Below are positions 47,996 to 58,862 of a stretch of DNA of 64,000 bases, in pieces. Below the pieces are notes generated by a model that was given only the letters and a program-made list of their open reading frames with translations, was not told where the DNA came from and did not search any database. Source of the stretch: Ceratobasidium sp. AG-K (lineage: Eukaryota > Basidiomycota > Agaricomycetes > Cantharellales > Ceratobasidiaceae); contig JAWNGF010000007.1 in the NCBI GenBank assembly GCA_037039685.1, forward strand, positions 1,612,001 to 1,676,000, written 5' to 3'. The translations under genes were made by a program, and so were the position numbers. The stretch's first letter is position 1. Each line of letters begins with the position of its first letter.

Positions 47996-49602
47996 GTTAC
48001 ATCTGGGAACCTGTAAATACCTAGATAGGGATATATATCACCAGCTAGCATATATAGGTCCCCTAGCTGAAATGGAAAGGTCCTATGTTTATAGTGCTAT
48101 GTAGCAATAACTGTGGTGTGTCATGACCCAAGGCCCCTCCAATAGACCTGGACCCTGATTTGCGTGTCTCATGTTGTCTTTCCTGTGTTCTCCTTTGTGC
48201 ATTCTTCCTTTGTGTTCTGTTTTCTTTGTTCTTGCGCAGCCTTAAGCTGCTTCCTTTTTCTTTTGTCTGGCAACTTCCTTTCTCAGCAAGTCATGTTCCT
48301 TTATAGGACATGACTCATAGAGCTTTCTGATTGGATAGTTTGTATGACTCATGCCTTTTTTCTTAATATATAATGAGGCGACAACAAGCATGGTATCCCC
48401 ATCTTGTTTTGCCTTGTCATTTCCCCAACAAATAGTCCTCCACTGGGTTTCCCTCAGGGTTACCTTGGATCCTCAGGTCTTAGTGCCATTCACAGTCTAC
48501 AGTTTACAGTCCTTTGGGTGCCAAGTCTCTCTAAGTCTTGACTTGCGCACATACAGTTACAGTCAGCAACCATCATAGTGTTGGGTTGCAGCATGGTGAG
48601 CTGAGTGTATCTGGTGTCACATACCCCCAGCTAGCATGCTATACCAGCTATCTTGTGCTAGATTGTTGCTGGCTAGTGCTATATGATGCTAGCTGGTGCT
48701 AGGTACTGCTCTGGTGTGTGGGGACAAATATGGTAATGGACAGAACCATTTTTGACATGACTAAGCACTGACTACAAAGTGGCTGTGCAAGTCTATAAGG
48801 GGAAATGCTGTTGAACATCAAGCACATCAATCTGGATTCTAATGGATTGTTGCATCAAATTAGTCCTTATTAGGTAATGTTTCATCAAAAAAACTCGGCT
48901 CTGGGCAAGTATTTCGCCTTTTTTGAGTTCATTTCCGGTCCAAATTAGGTTTGAGTGGTTGATCTGTGATTGCAAAGATCAGGAGCATCTGCTGACCAAA
49001 TTTGGCATTATTGGAAATTCCCCAACTGGAAAGTGATTTAGCCAATCTGAGAGTGCCCCACATGACTTTGAGATCAAGTCCCTTTGACCCCCTTAGACTG
49101 CTCAATTACCCCTGTTCCCCACCCCCCTGCATCACCCCCTTGACTCACATGGGGGTATTTTGTAGCATTTAGCCAAATTGATGCACCGGGGACAGGGAAC
49201 CCATGGCTAGTTCAAAAGTATGATCAAAATTGCCAATGTGACTAAGCATTTGCAATGTATCTCATTTGGCAAATTTGCACAGCCACTGCTTAGTCAGTGC
49301 TTAGTCATGTCCAAAATGGTTCTGTCCATTACTGTGTTTGTCCCCCACACACCAGAGCAGTATGTAGCACCAGCTAGCACCAGATAGCATCATATAGCAC
49401 TAGCTAGCAACAATCTAGCACAAGATAGCTGTTATAGCATGCTAGCTGGGGGTATGTGACACCAGATACACTCAGCTCACCACAGTTATTGCTACATAGC
49501 ACTATAAACATAGGACCTTTCCATTTCAGCTAGGGGACCTATATATGCTAGCTGGTGACATATATCCCTATCTAGGTATTTACAGGTTCCCAGATGTAAC
49601 CA
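47996..49602. mobile_element. foldback element A (large inverted repeats), interrupted by a solo LTR
   Basis: The left arm (47996-48113 plus 48594-48798) is the inverse of an uninterrupted right arm (49271-49602), with outer ends GTTACATCTGGGAACCTGTA on both sides. The loop is 48799-49270 and has no coding frame. Without the insertion the element is about 1.13 kb. The arms are full of CTAGC/TAGCAC words. The spacer contains a CACATGGGGGTATTTTGTAG box also found elsewhere in the island. Probably a non-autonomous DNA transposon. Confidence 0.65.
48119..48593 (+). mobile_element. solo LTR nested in foldback A
   Basis: 475 bp, TGTCATGACCC...GTTGCAGCA, flanked by the exact 5-bp duplication TGGTG (48114-48118 and 48594-48598). 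The uninterrupted right arm of the foldback shows the empty site, proving the insertion. It shares blocks with the 3' LTR of the chromovirus at 57610-58055 (CTTGTTTTGCCTTGTC against CTTGTTTTGTCTCGTC, and AGGTCTTAGTGCC in both), so it probably derives from a related Ty3/gypsy element by LTR-LTR recombination. Confidence 0.8.
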
Positions 49603-52299
49603 CACGACTTGTTGCACACCACAATCTCTGTGCTCACCACTCACATGGCTGCCACTTCTGTGCTTAGCTCTTTATTGACCCCAGTTATGGCTCCATACCC
49701 CTGGACCTCTGTCAATAATGGCTGCATGTTGTTCACCTCATGCAGAACCAGTACTTATGAAGGGCCATGAGAGGTAAGTGGCCAAACCTGGTTGTCATGA
49801 CTGAGCAACTTTGCATCCCAGGCCTTTGATCACCATCACCCAACCATCAGTGATCTCACTGATTGCTCCAGAGATCTGCATGCATGGATTGTACTGCCCC
49901 AGCACATACAACCTGCAGTCCCTGCTGAGTGCCAAGTCCCCGTCTTCTAGGATTCCCTCCACCTCCCAATTTTCTTCTCCTCAGTCAGCTATGTTGCATG
50001 CAAGCTACCAAAAAGAAAGGTTTGCCACCCTTGCTGTTGATGCTCACTCCACACGCTTAAGCCAACATAGAACTTGACACCATGAGCCCAGCACCAAGGC
50101 TACCTGGTGCGTGATCAGCACTGGACATTTGCCTTGTTAACTTACCTCTCTATAGGCCATTCCAAGCCATGTTCATTGCCTAACCGTAAGTGAAACTTGA
50201 CTGTACTCATTCAACCACTGCTTACACCCAAATTAGTAGCCAACAAATCAACTTGAGTTGGAAATGCACTCACCCAAATGGGTCTTGCCACCAACCATGC
50301 CTTCTTTTGTATCCAGTGTGGGTGGGGTTTCTGTGTTGTATGACTATTATGTAGATAGTAAATAGACAAAACAATTACAATATTGAATATTATAGCACGG
50401 ATGGGACATTCTGCAAGATACTAACTGAAGCAGTGCCCGTAATGGCATTATATGGCATTCTTGTTGGCCTTAATAGCACATGGGGACACTAACTCAAGAT
50501 CCCAAATTCTATTTAGCACCTAATTTCCATTGCAGGGCCCAAATTTGAACTACACAAACATAATTCCAAGGGGGACAATGCTCCCAGCCTAATTGTCTAA
50601 TCAAGATTATCAGCACTAATTACAGTTGTTTATGACACCTCCGTTCTTCAGACACTACATAGTGCTATATAGCGCTATGTAGCTGTATAGCAAAATAGAT
50701 ATGGTCCAAAATTATAGTGCCAGATAGCATGGTCACCTGTGTATACCACTATATAGTGGTATGTAGCAGCCCTATCCATGCTATATCTCAACAAATACCA
50801 AATTTTCTTTGAAGCACTCCAAAGTGCTCCAAAGCACAAGGAGCCTGGGAGTTAAGTCCCCTCTTAGTGAGGACACCTGAGATGTGGCGTATCCTTGTGA
50901 GTATATGACAAGATGTGACATTTGATTGTGAGCGCCAGGAGATGTGGCACTCCTGGGGAGATGTGGTGGTTTGGCTTGGGCATGGATTGACTGCCGGTGC
51001 TTATTACAGGTGTTTTGGGTAGCAAATCAAATGACTTCAATTCTTTATATTCTATTTATCATGGCATACAACTACAATCCAACACTGCACAAACACATCA
51101 TTACATTGACAAGAGACAATAAGAGGTACTCATCAATTGCCAGTAGGTCATGGGTCTCACCCTTGGGTCACTCAAAATCATACTGAGGCACTGAACAAGC
51201 CTATGGCAACAGCAAGCAGGGACAGGCATGGGTGGTGCAAAATAATGGCACAAGCCATGAGTGCATGGATCAGTGTGAGCAGTGAGGCATATCTGCACAT
51301 AACAGGACTTACAGTGATGACCTGCATTAGTGAAGAGTGAGAGAACACCATTACATGAATGTTGAGTGGTGGAATGCAGACAACAGTGGTTGAGGGGGGA
51401 AGCAGGGACCTAAACAGCCTCAGAGGCCTATAAGTGGATGACAGGTTGGACTGGCCCTAATCAGTTGTCAAGTGAGTCAGAGCAATGGTGCCTGAACACC
51501 TTTGCTCTTGTTCTGCTTTAGTTTCTCACTCAAGGCTATCACTTGTTTCTCATGACCACTATCATCAACCAACTTACCTTGCAGTCCTTGTTGGCATGTT
51601 GGCAAGCTCACTCTGCATTTGATAAACTACCCCACCAGTGCAATACAATAGGCCTTAGGTTGGATGAAGAATGAATTAGGCTCTCAGGTGACTCATGTGG
51701 CTGATCTACTCTACAAAAAATCGATAATCTTGTTGGGCTCATGACACTTCAGGATTCAGGGACCTTTCCTGTTGGTCTCCTGAGTTCTCTTGAACTCTCA
51801 TGAGCACCCAAGAGATAAGTGTGTATTTTTCTTGTCACCACTTGTAACCACCAGTGAGTGTTCATGAGCTGTCACAAGCTCAACAAGAAAGGTCTCTTGA
51901 TCCTGAGACCATATGGGATCCCAGATCTTTGCTGACATACACCTGATATGGTAGAGAGTAACCCTTGCATGTGCCATACACATGCTGCATTTTACCTGCT
52001 TGTGTGGTGTTGTATGTCTTTCCTGTCATGATTATGCCTTTTGCTTTATCAATCACACTTTCTTGTCCAATCCTGATTGTTCTAGTAACCTTACCATCCA
52101 AACATTCCTGTGTCTCCACTTTGTAAGCTTCTACTTCTGTAATTGGTTTGTGTGTGCACCTTTCCTTGCACAAGATCACCCTGTCTAACCAAGTAATAAA
52201 TGTGCATTCATGACAAGTTGTGGCATACTTCTGTGTTCCTTTGGCACTTGTTCTTGCTCACAATGCAAGCGATCACTCAACCATCCTTGATGGCTTGCT
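49603..52299. other. AT-rich transposon-derived DNA, no gene
   Basis: About 2.7 kb without a supported coding frame. A cluster of TATAGC/GTAGC words at about 50655-50790 contains local palindromes (GTGCTATATAGCGCTATGTAGC region and CACTATATAGTGGTATGTAG) and resembles the foldback arms, so it may be a decayed relative. The rest is unassigned. Confidence 0.35.
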
Positions 52300-53835
52300 G
52301 CCACATCTCCCAACACTCCCCATCAGATGCCACCTCTCCCCAGTATCCAGAAACCTGTCATTTGGTACATAGTGATATGTATACCATGCATGAACTGTAG
52401 CTCATGTAGCATGTTAACTTTACTCAAATTATTGTATCAATATATAGCACTATGTATCTGAAATATAGCAGATTGCTCCAGAATGTAGCAATATGTATCA
52501 AGATGTAGTTAAATGTAGCTAAATGTAGTGGTATGTAGCAGCATGTAGCTGAGATGTAGCAGATCCCAAATTTCTGATTGGTCAATTGACTTTGGACATT
52601 GTGGCTGTGCACTTACCATATATGGTATTGATCAACCCAGATAGGAAATTTGTATGGATTTGTCCTCCCTCTATTTTGAGCCAAACTTTTGAACTAGCCA
52701 GCAGTTTTCCATCCCCTTTGCACCAATGTGACTAAATGCTAGAAAATACCCCTGAGTGTGACATGAGGGGTGCTGTGGGGGGGTGGGATGGAGGGGGAAA
52801 AGGCAGTTCAAGAGGCCAAGTTACACTTGGAGTTTGAAGTCAGCTGAGTTCTCAAACAGGTGTGATTGACATCCAAACAGGAATCTCAAAATCAATCATG
52901 ATAAATTATCCCAAATATGGTAATGTTTTTTTGCCTATTTTGGACAAATGGATTGCCTTATATGGTGTTGTGACCTGTCCATGACACACATGGACTCTGC
53001 CTGCTGCCTCAGACTCTCTGTGCCTTAAGTGCCCAATGTACTTAGATGTGGCCCTCTCCCTTGTTTTGTGAGGTGTATGGATGACATGTCACTGCAGCCC
53101 ATATGGCTGCACTGTGTTCTGGATCTTTCTCTTGGAAAGATTGACCTTCTAAAACTTCTGTCTAGAAGGTCTTTGTGTTTTGCTGACTGAGCATGGTGCC
53201 CAATTGGCCACATATGTATTGTACCACTTTGAGGCATAAATGCCTCAGACTATATATATCAGCTTGCAAGCATGGACTTACTCCAGCTTGCTTTGCCTTG
53301 TCATCTTTCCCCTTGAGTGCAACTAAGTCACTAGGCCTTTAGGCCATCATCTGAACTCTAAGTGGACCCCAGGCCATTGTCATAAGGTCACTAAGGTTGC
53401 ACTAGCAACTTAGCATATGGTACAGAGCCTATATGGCAGCTTGAGGCCTTTAAGGTGCAAATGGACACAGATGTCAGTCAACCAACATAGAAGGGTTGCA
53501 ACAAATGGTCAGTGCACAGCTGCAATGTCCAAAGTCAATTAACCAATCAGAAATTTGGGATTGCTAGATCTCACCTACATGCTGCTACATACCACTACAT
53601 TTAGCTACATTTAACTACATCTTGATACATATTTCTACATTCTGGAGCAATCTGCTATATTTCAGATACATAGTACTATATATTGATATGATAATCTGAG
53701 TAAAGTTAACATACTACATGAGCTACAGTTCATACATAGTATTCATATCACTATCTAGCAAATGACAGGTTTCCTGATGCATCAAAATGTCACTCCTCCC
53801 CATCAAAATGCCACATCTCTCAAGTACTTGTGGAG
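52300..53835. mobile_element. foldback element B (large inverted repeats)
   Basis: The left arm (about 52300-52625) and the inverse of the right arm (about 53505-53835) match over about 320 bp, including GAACTGTAGCTCATGTAG, AATCTGCTATATTTCAGATA in inverse form and TTTCTGATTGGT. The loop of about 880 bp has no convincing coding frame. The inner ends (GTGGCTGTGCA) and a spacer box match foldback A, so the two are relatives. No autonomous transposase for them is in the window. Confidence 0.65.
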
Positions 53836-55269
53836 CCTACAACGCTTGGCAGGGTGCTTGCCAGCTCCAGAAGACACATCCATTTTGCTGACAATAGTGC
53901 CGTATAGCAACTGAGTGTGGTAATTAGAATTATTTTTGCTCAGGCAAAATTGCAAATTCGTGTTTAGCGCTCTGGAGGGCTCCTGGGGACTCCTGTGGTT
54001 CTGGAGGACTATCTATCCTCCTTGAGTCTCCTAAGAGTCAGGGAGTCCAATGCTCCAGAGTCCTCTTGGAGCCTACATGGCCCTCCAGAGCCTGGGGAGC
54101 ATCCTGAAGTGCCTGGGAGAATTTAACAATTTTGTTGATGTGGCTTTTGATACTACCTACATCATGCAGTTTGCTCATGAATCACATCAAATGTAGTGTG
54201 TTATTGTCAATGGGTTAATGTACATGTATTGCCAAAGAATGAGATTTTATCACTGGAGATGTGGGACATGCTGTGTGTATCCAGGGGTATTTAAGTCCAT
54301 TCTACTATCATGTACTTGAAAAGGAGCTTTTGGCTCAGGAAGTCTCCTCTGCAAAAAAAAGGAGTGAAATAACATGTAATATGACATTATAAAACCATTA
54401 CTCTTTAAACATTCCCCCCACTATCATTACACCAGATTAGACCACCCTTGGTGTAATGACATGACATAACATGGAATGAGACTTGACACAAACTGCTTCC
54501 AAATGCAACATATGACCAGGCTGGGATACCAGCCCACACCAAATAGGAACTAATATAACCATATAAGGTGAAATCACTTACATAAGCCTGGGCAATCTGA
54601 TTCCCTCATCATAGGTGAACCAGATTATGTAATGCTGACTAAGGAGTTTGAAATTGTTTTGGCACTGTATGTGTCTCCCCTTGGCACCTGACATCAGCAA
54701 AATCACCCATGCAATACAGTACAATACAGTGCACTGTGCAGACACTGGTAGTGTCTGTAGTTTAACCCTTGATGCACAGTAGGGCATTTAATACAGTGAC
54801 ACTACTAGGTCACTACAATATACTACACTGTACCTGTTGTACTACAGTTCAATGTCATATTGGTGTAGAATATTGAGTTGTTGGTTAGTGTTACTAGCAT
54901 TGATTAAAATGTACTTAAAGTTTTACTACATTAGCAAAGAAGGAAGTAGTTGTGCACCTGTATGTAATACTGTGGACCTGAGTGAAACACAGCTGCCTTG
55001 AACTCAAAGTCACGTCTGGCCCTTCAACTCCCTCACACCTGCTGCCTAAGAATGTTGAGATCTGTGTGGCTGCCTGTCATCACCCCTGGGGGTATTTTAG
55101 AGCATGTAGCTGTATTAAGATATGCAGAGTTTCAAATTCATGGCTATTTTAGGAGTGTGATCTCTATTTGCAAGATTATTAAGCTTTTCAAATTGGCAGA
55201 ACCTCATTTTTGATGACATTTGAGACACCTTATGATATTGTTAAAAAATGATACCAACTGTATTCACCA
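53836..55269. other. AT-rich transposon-derived DNA, no gene
   Basis: Contains a G/C-rich imperfect palindrome at about 53968-54105 (CTCTGGAGGGC at one end and GCCCTCCAGAG at the other), perhaps a decayed MITE. It also holds an LTR-junction-like segment at about 54402-54425 (AACATTCCCCCCACTATCAT). No coding frame supported. Confidence 0.35.
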
Positions 55270-55271
55270 CA

Positions 55272-56554
55272 CTGTACTAGTGCTGACATAAAGTATGGCC
55301 CCACATGACTTCTGACAACAATGATTTTTTGTTACATTTGATTTGACACTACATGATAGATGTATGACCAGCAATGAATTTCACATTATTGAGCAGAACA
55401 GGAGGCAAGGATACATCAGAACTCAGTATGATAACCTTTGGCCTGGATCACCACCTGGACATGTTCATTCATTGAGCTTGTGTACTTTGCCACCTCTTCA
55501 TCTGGAATTGAATCCCATACTTGTTGGGCTGCCTCCCAAAGTCGTTTAGTACTATTACCACAGCCAGCAATTCTAGATATACCCTTCTTGAGTACAAACC
55601 ATAGAGACTCAATGGGGTTCACGTCAGGAGAGCTTGGTGGGTGGGAGAGCTGTTTGATACCCAACACTTTGCAGGCCTCCTGGGCAGCTGGTTCCCTGTG
55701 AGCAGGAGCCCCATCCTCTACAACACAAATCTCCTTCCCCCTTTCTGTCTGTAGGGCCGGTACAAAGTTTTTGAAGGGCCCATAGAGGACTTGATTGGCA
55801 TAAGCTTGTGAGTTGATGCTGCCACCATGTTTCCAACCATACTTGTCCACCACTCTTGGAGTTGTCTCAAGCTGGATTATTGGACCTTTACAACTGTGTG
55901 CAACACAGGCCCATACCATGATTGATTTGCAGCCATGAGGAAAGGCTGGTATGATGCACTCAGGGATAAAGGCTTCCCCAGGCAAACAGGTCACCCATTG
56001 AGGTCAAATCACTTTGCCCATCTCAATGCTGCATTCATTGGACCACACAACTGAGTCCCAGTCCATTGTTGTGTTCCTTTGTGCCAAATCCAATTGTTTC
56101 TTGGCCTGAACAGGGCTGATGTACAGTTTTACACATGCAACATATCAGCAATAGCCAGCATCCATAGCCACCTTTCAAAGTTGCCATTTGGTTACAGTCC
56201 CTAAGTAAGCAGCAATTGTTGCATAATTCTGACGATGATAGCAGCGAATGGTACAAATGATTTTCCACTGTGTACAATTGGAAAGCTTTGGTGGGTGGCC
56301 CAAGCAAGGCCAAGAATGATAGTCATTATGATCTTGGTAATGTAGAAATGTTTTACAGGCTGTGGAATGATCAATGCCAATTGGGGCCCCAATTTTCCTG
56401 TATGAAAGCCTGATCTGTTGTAGTGCTATAATACAGCCTCAATTGCCTTTGGAAAGCTTGGGCCCATGAGATACCATGGCAGCAAGGATAGACACAAGTG
56501 GATGGCAAGGGTCACATGAGGGTGTGGCCAAACTTTATCTCAGCACTAGTACTG
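55272..56554 (-). mobile_element. degenerate Tc1/mariner element with terminal inverted repeats
   Basis: The left end (CTGTACTAGTGCTGACATAA from 55272, continuing AGTATGGCC) matches the inverse of the right end (CAGTACTAGTGCTGAGATAA ending at 56554, continuing AGTTTGGCC) over about 33 bp. A TA follows the right end; the left flank reads CA, presumably a mutated TA. The element is about 1.28 kb, the usual Tc1 size, and encloses the transposase remnant on the minus strand. Confidence 0.75.
55416..56430 (-). pseudogene. Tc1/mariner transposase remnant
   Basis: The C-terminal half is open (55994-55416): MVWACVAHSCKGPI, then the second catalytic Asp region CVVEDGAPAHR, and SPDVNPIESLWFVLKK, whose D and E fit the DDE_3 superfamily. 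The N-terminal half is broken: fragments of the helix-turn-helix region (KIGAPIGIDHSTACKTF, YATIAAYLGTVTKWQL) occur in different frames with stops between about 56430 and 56000. The element is inactive as read. Confidence 0.8.
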
Positions 56555-56763
56555 TAGTGTTGTACATAGGAGTGTAGTGGATTAACATAACCTGTAGTGT
56601 ACATGTGACACAGAGTAGAGTGAGATTCAATGCTATAGCTTGCTGCAGTATGGGGTACGGTCTTTAGTGCTCTTGCATCATGCTGTATAAGCATGACACT
56701 ACAGCAAAATTCATGGTTTTGCTGATGGACTCTGCCTTTGTAACTAATCCCCAACTTCCCACC

Positions 56764-57240
56764 TGTCACAACTAAGCTTGCTGATAACTAAGAAATTGTC
56801 ATGACACCCAGGCCTGAGTCTTATGGCAAATATAATGAGTAAAGGGTAAACCCTAAACCAAGGAGGGAAGGAATAATGTGGTTTAATGGATAATGGACAG
56901 CAACTAAGGCCTTAGCATCTTAAGAGTGAGTGGGGTAGAGAGCCCACTGAGTGTAAGGGTGAATGCTTGAGTCCTATTGACAGGAGGGCAAGTCTTGGTC
57001 ACTACCAGACTTGACCCCTCAGTATATTTACCTGAAGAAGCACAGCCATACACAAACAAGAACAACATTCCAGAACATTTGAATCTCAAATGCATGATCA
57101 AATGTAACATAACATCAAAAGACAATTGGTCACATGACAAATTCTAGAGTATTCTATACTATGTACCAAAAAAGGAAACTGTCTTGGAAAAAAGATAGAG
57201 AATATAGGAAATTTATGTCATTGCACCTTAGCTCATGACA
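56764..57240 (-). mobile_element. solo LTR, family 1, copy 2, with target duplication
   Basis: 477 bp, inverted relative to the copy at 47401-47887. The plus strand reads TGTCACAACTAAG at the start and GCTCATGACA at the end. Both flanks are CCACC (56759-56763 and 57241-57245), an exact 5-bp duplication, which fixes the ends and shows a genuine retrotransposon insertion reduced to one LTR. Confidence 0.8.
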
Positions 57241-57609
57241 CCACCAAGCTCTCTGCTCACCACTCCCCTGTCACCCTGCCCGTGCAGGCTCATCCACACT
57301 TGGGGGTACTTCATAGCATTTAACCCCTTTGGTCAGCAAGGGATGAAAATGCATGGTGGGATCAAGTTGACATTGCATTGGGAACACATTTGAAATAGAA
57401 AATTATGAAATTGGAGCATTTTAAATTTACCCATGTTCTTAATGTGGTTTTGGCCTGGTTTTCATCACTGGTGTGATTTCATGTAATTACACTTTGAGTG
57501 TAATAACACCTCACAAAAATATATCACACTTAAAACATCCCCCCACTATTATTACACTTCAGGTTTTTCAAGAGTTGTTGGTTCAGCCAACACACTAAGT
57601 CAGATGCAT
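57241..57609. other. transposon-derived DNA between LTRs
   Basis: Contains another copy of the dispersed GGGGGTA box (57292-57330) and a second LTR-junction-like segment at about 57528-57550 (AACATCCCCCCACTATTATT). No gene. Confidence 0.35.
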
Positions 57610-58055
57610 TGTGTCATAAGCTTCTTCTTGGTGGCTATGAGACTAGCCGCGATGGAGAGTGGACGGCACTAAGACCTAAGTGACCTCTTGGACCGCAACA
57701 CACTTAAGCGTCTGTAGGCTCTTGAGGGTAGGGGTGGTTCTAAGTGTCACTCAGAGGGGATGTTTTGACGAGACAAAACAAGCTGGGGTTGCCAGGCTTG
57801 TTGGTCCTCTATATATATTCAAGAAAAGGCCGAGTCATACGAGGCGCAGCCACATGAGTCATACAGTCTACCAGTCAGGAGTGTCCATGTGAGTCATGCT
57901 GTATGAACAGACATGACTCGTACAAAGCACAGCCGCGTTACACAATGTAACAGGATAACCACAAGAAGGTGGCAACGCGGCGAAAGGAAACGGGAAACAA
58001 AACACAAAGAGGGAGACAGGCGGGCAAGTCCGATGGAGTGAGCTAGCTCACAACA
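57610..58055 (-). repeat. 3' LTR of the chromovirus
   Basis: In element orientation it begins TGTTGTGAGC (58055) and ends TTATGACACA (57610), about 446 bp, TG...CA. It follows a polypurine tract directly. A TATATATAGAGG-type promoter is visible inside (about 57810-57822 on the plus strand as its complement). It shares blocks with the solo LTR at 48119-48593. Confidence 0.75.
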
Positions 58056-58075
58056 TTACTCCCCCCTAAGAGACC
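58056..58075 (-). other. polypurine tract
   Basis: Reads CTTAGGGGGGAGTAA in element orientation, immediately before the LTR start; the primer for plus-strand DNA synthesis in LTR retrotransposons. Confidence 0.7.
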
Positions 58076-58097
58076 ATTTAGGGGACCTGGATGGGCT

Positions 58098-58862
58098 CTA
58101 CTGGATCCCACAATCCTTGCCTTTTGCGAGCATGTGCTCCTCCAGTCCTTCGTCCTCCTCCAAGGTCAGGTCGATTGGATTGAAAACGGTATTGCCTGGT
58201 TCGTCCGAGAATTTCTCCCATTCCTCCCAGGTCTCCTCCTTCGTCCAGTCCGCCTTGGCCCAGTCCAAAACCCTCTTCTGGGCCTCCACAAATTCTCCAT
58301 CCCACTGACGCACGTCGGGCTCTGCCTCCTTCCATGCCGATACGTCAGTCTCCTCCTTCTTCCACCAGTAAGGCTCCCAATCGATCTTCTCCTTCTGGTA
58401 TCTGCCCCTCTCCATCCTCCAGTCGCTCAGGTCCTTCTCGTAGTTGGCGTCCCAAGCGTCGTTCCATCTAGGCCGGAGTGTTGGCTGCCTTCCGTTGTAG
58501 CCGGGTACCCATTCACTCGAGTACGCTCCTTCTTGTCCCCATTCAACCACCCCGAGCATGTGGGTGGAGAGGAGGACGACCTCGGAGACCTGGAAAGCCG
58601 CGCACCCTCGGCAGACGAATATGTCCTTCCGTAGGAGTTGCATGCGTGTTGGCCACTTCTTCCCGACCCATTGGAACTCTCCCAGGTCCGAGTGCAGAAC
58701 GTCGTCCGATGCCCTAAAGTGCATTCTTCCCGAGCTTTGTTGAGACCTTTTGAAAACGTAGAGTGCGGCCCCAGCGTCAAGGATTCTCGCCGTAGCAAAT
58801 GCTGGTCCGTTAAGGACACGGGTAAGGTTGCTGGTGATGGTGGAGCGGGTGACAGCAGGCAT
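58098..58862 (-). CDS. chromovirus accessory ORF of unknown function
   Basis: 254 aa from the ATG at 58862; the open frame extends upstream without another ATG. It starts MPAVTRSTITSNLTRVLNGPAF and has VFKRSQQSSGRMHFRASDDVLH and a Cys pair in FVCRGCAAFQVSEVV. The C-terminal half is very rich in Trp, Asp, Glu and Lys with irregularly spaced Trp (WEPYWWKKEETDVSAWKEAEPDVRQWDGEF, then DWAKADWTKEETWEEWEKF). No signal peptide, transmembrane helix or known domain recognised, so it does not look like an envelope. It sits where some retroelements carry a third gene, and overlaps the 3' end of the pol frame in another register. Confidence 0.55.
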   Translation of the reverse strand: MPAVTRSTITSNLTRVLNGPAFATARILDAGAALYVFKRSQQSSGRMHFRASDDVLHSDLGEFQWVGKKWPTRMQLLRKDIFVCRGCAAFQVSEVVLLSTHMLGVVEWGQEGAYSSEWVPGYNGRQPTLRPRWNDAWDANYEKDLSDWRMERGRYQKEKIDWEPYWWKKEETDVSAWKEAEPDVRQWDGEFVEAQKRVLDWAKADWTKEETWEEWEKFSDEPGNTVFNPIDLTLEEDEGLEEHMLAKGKDCGIQ

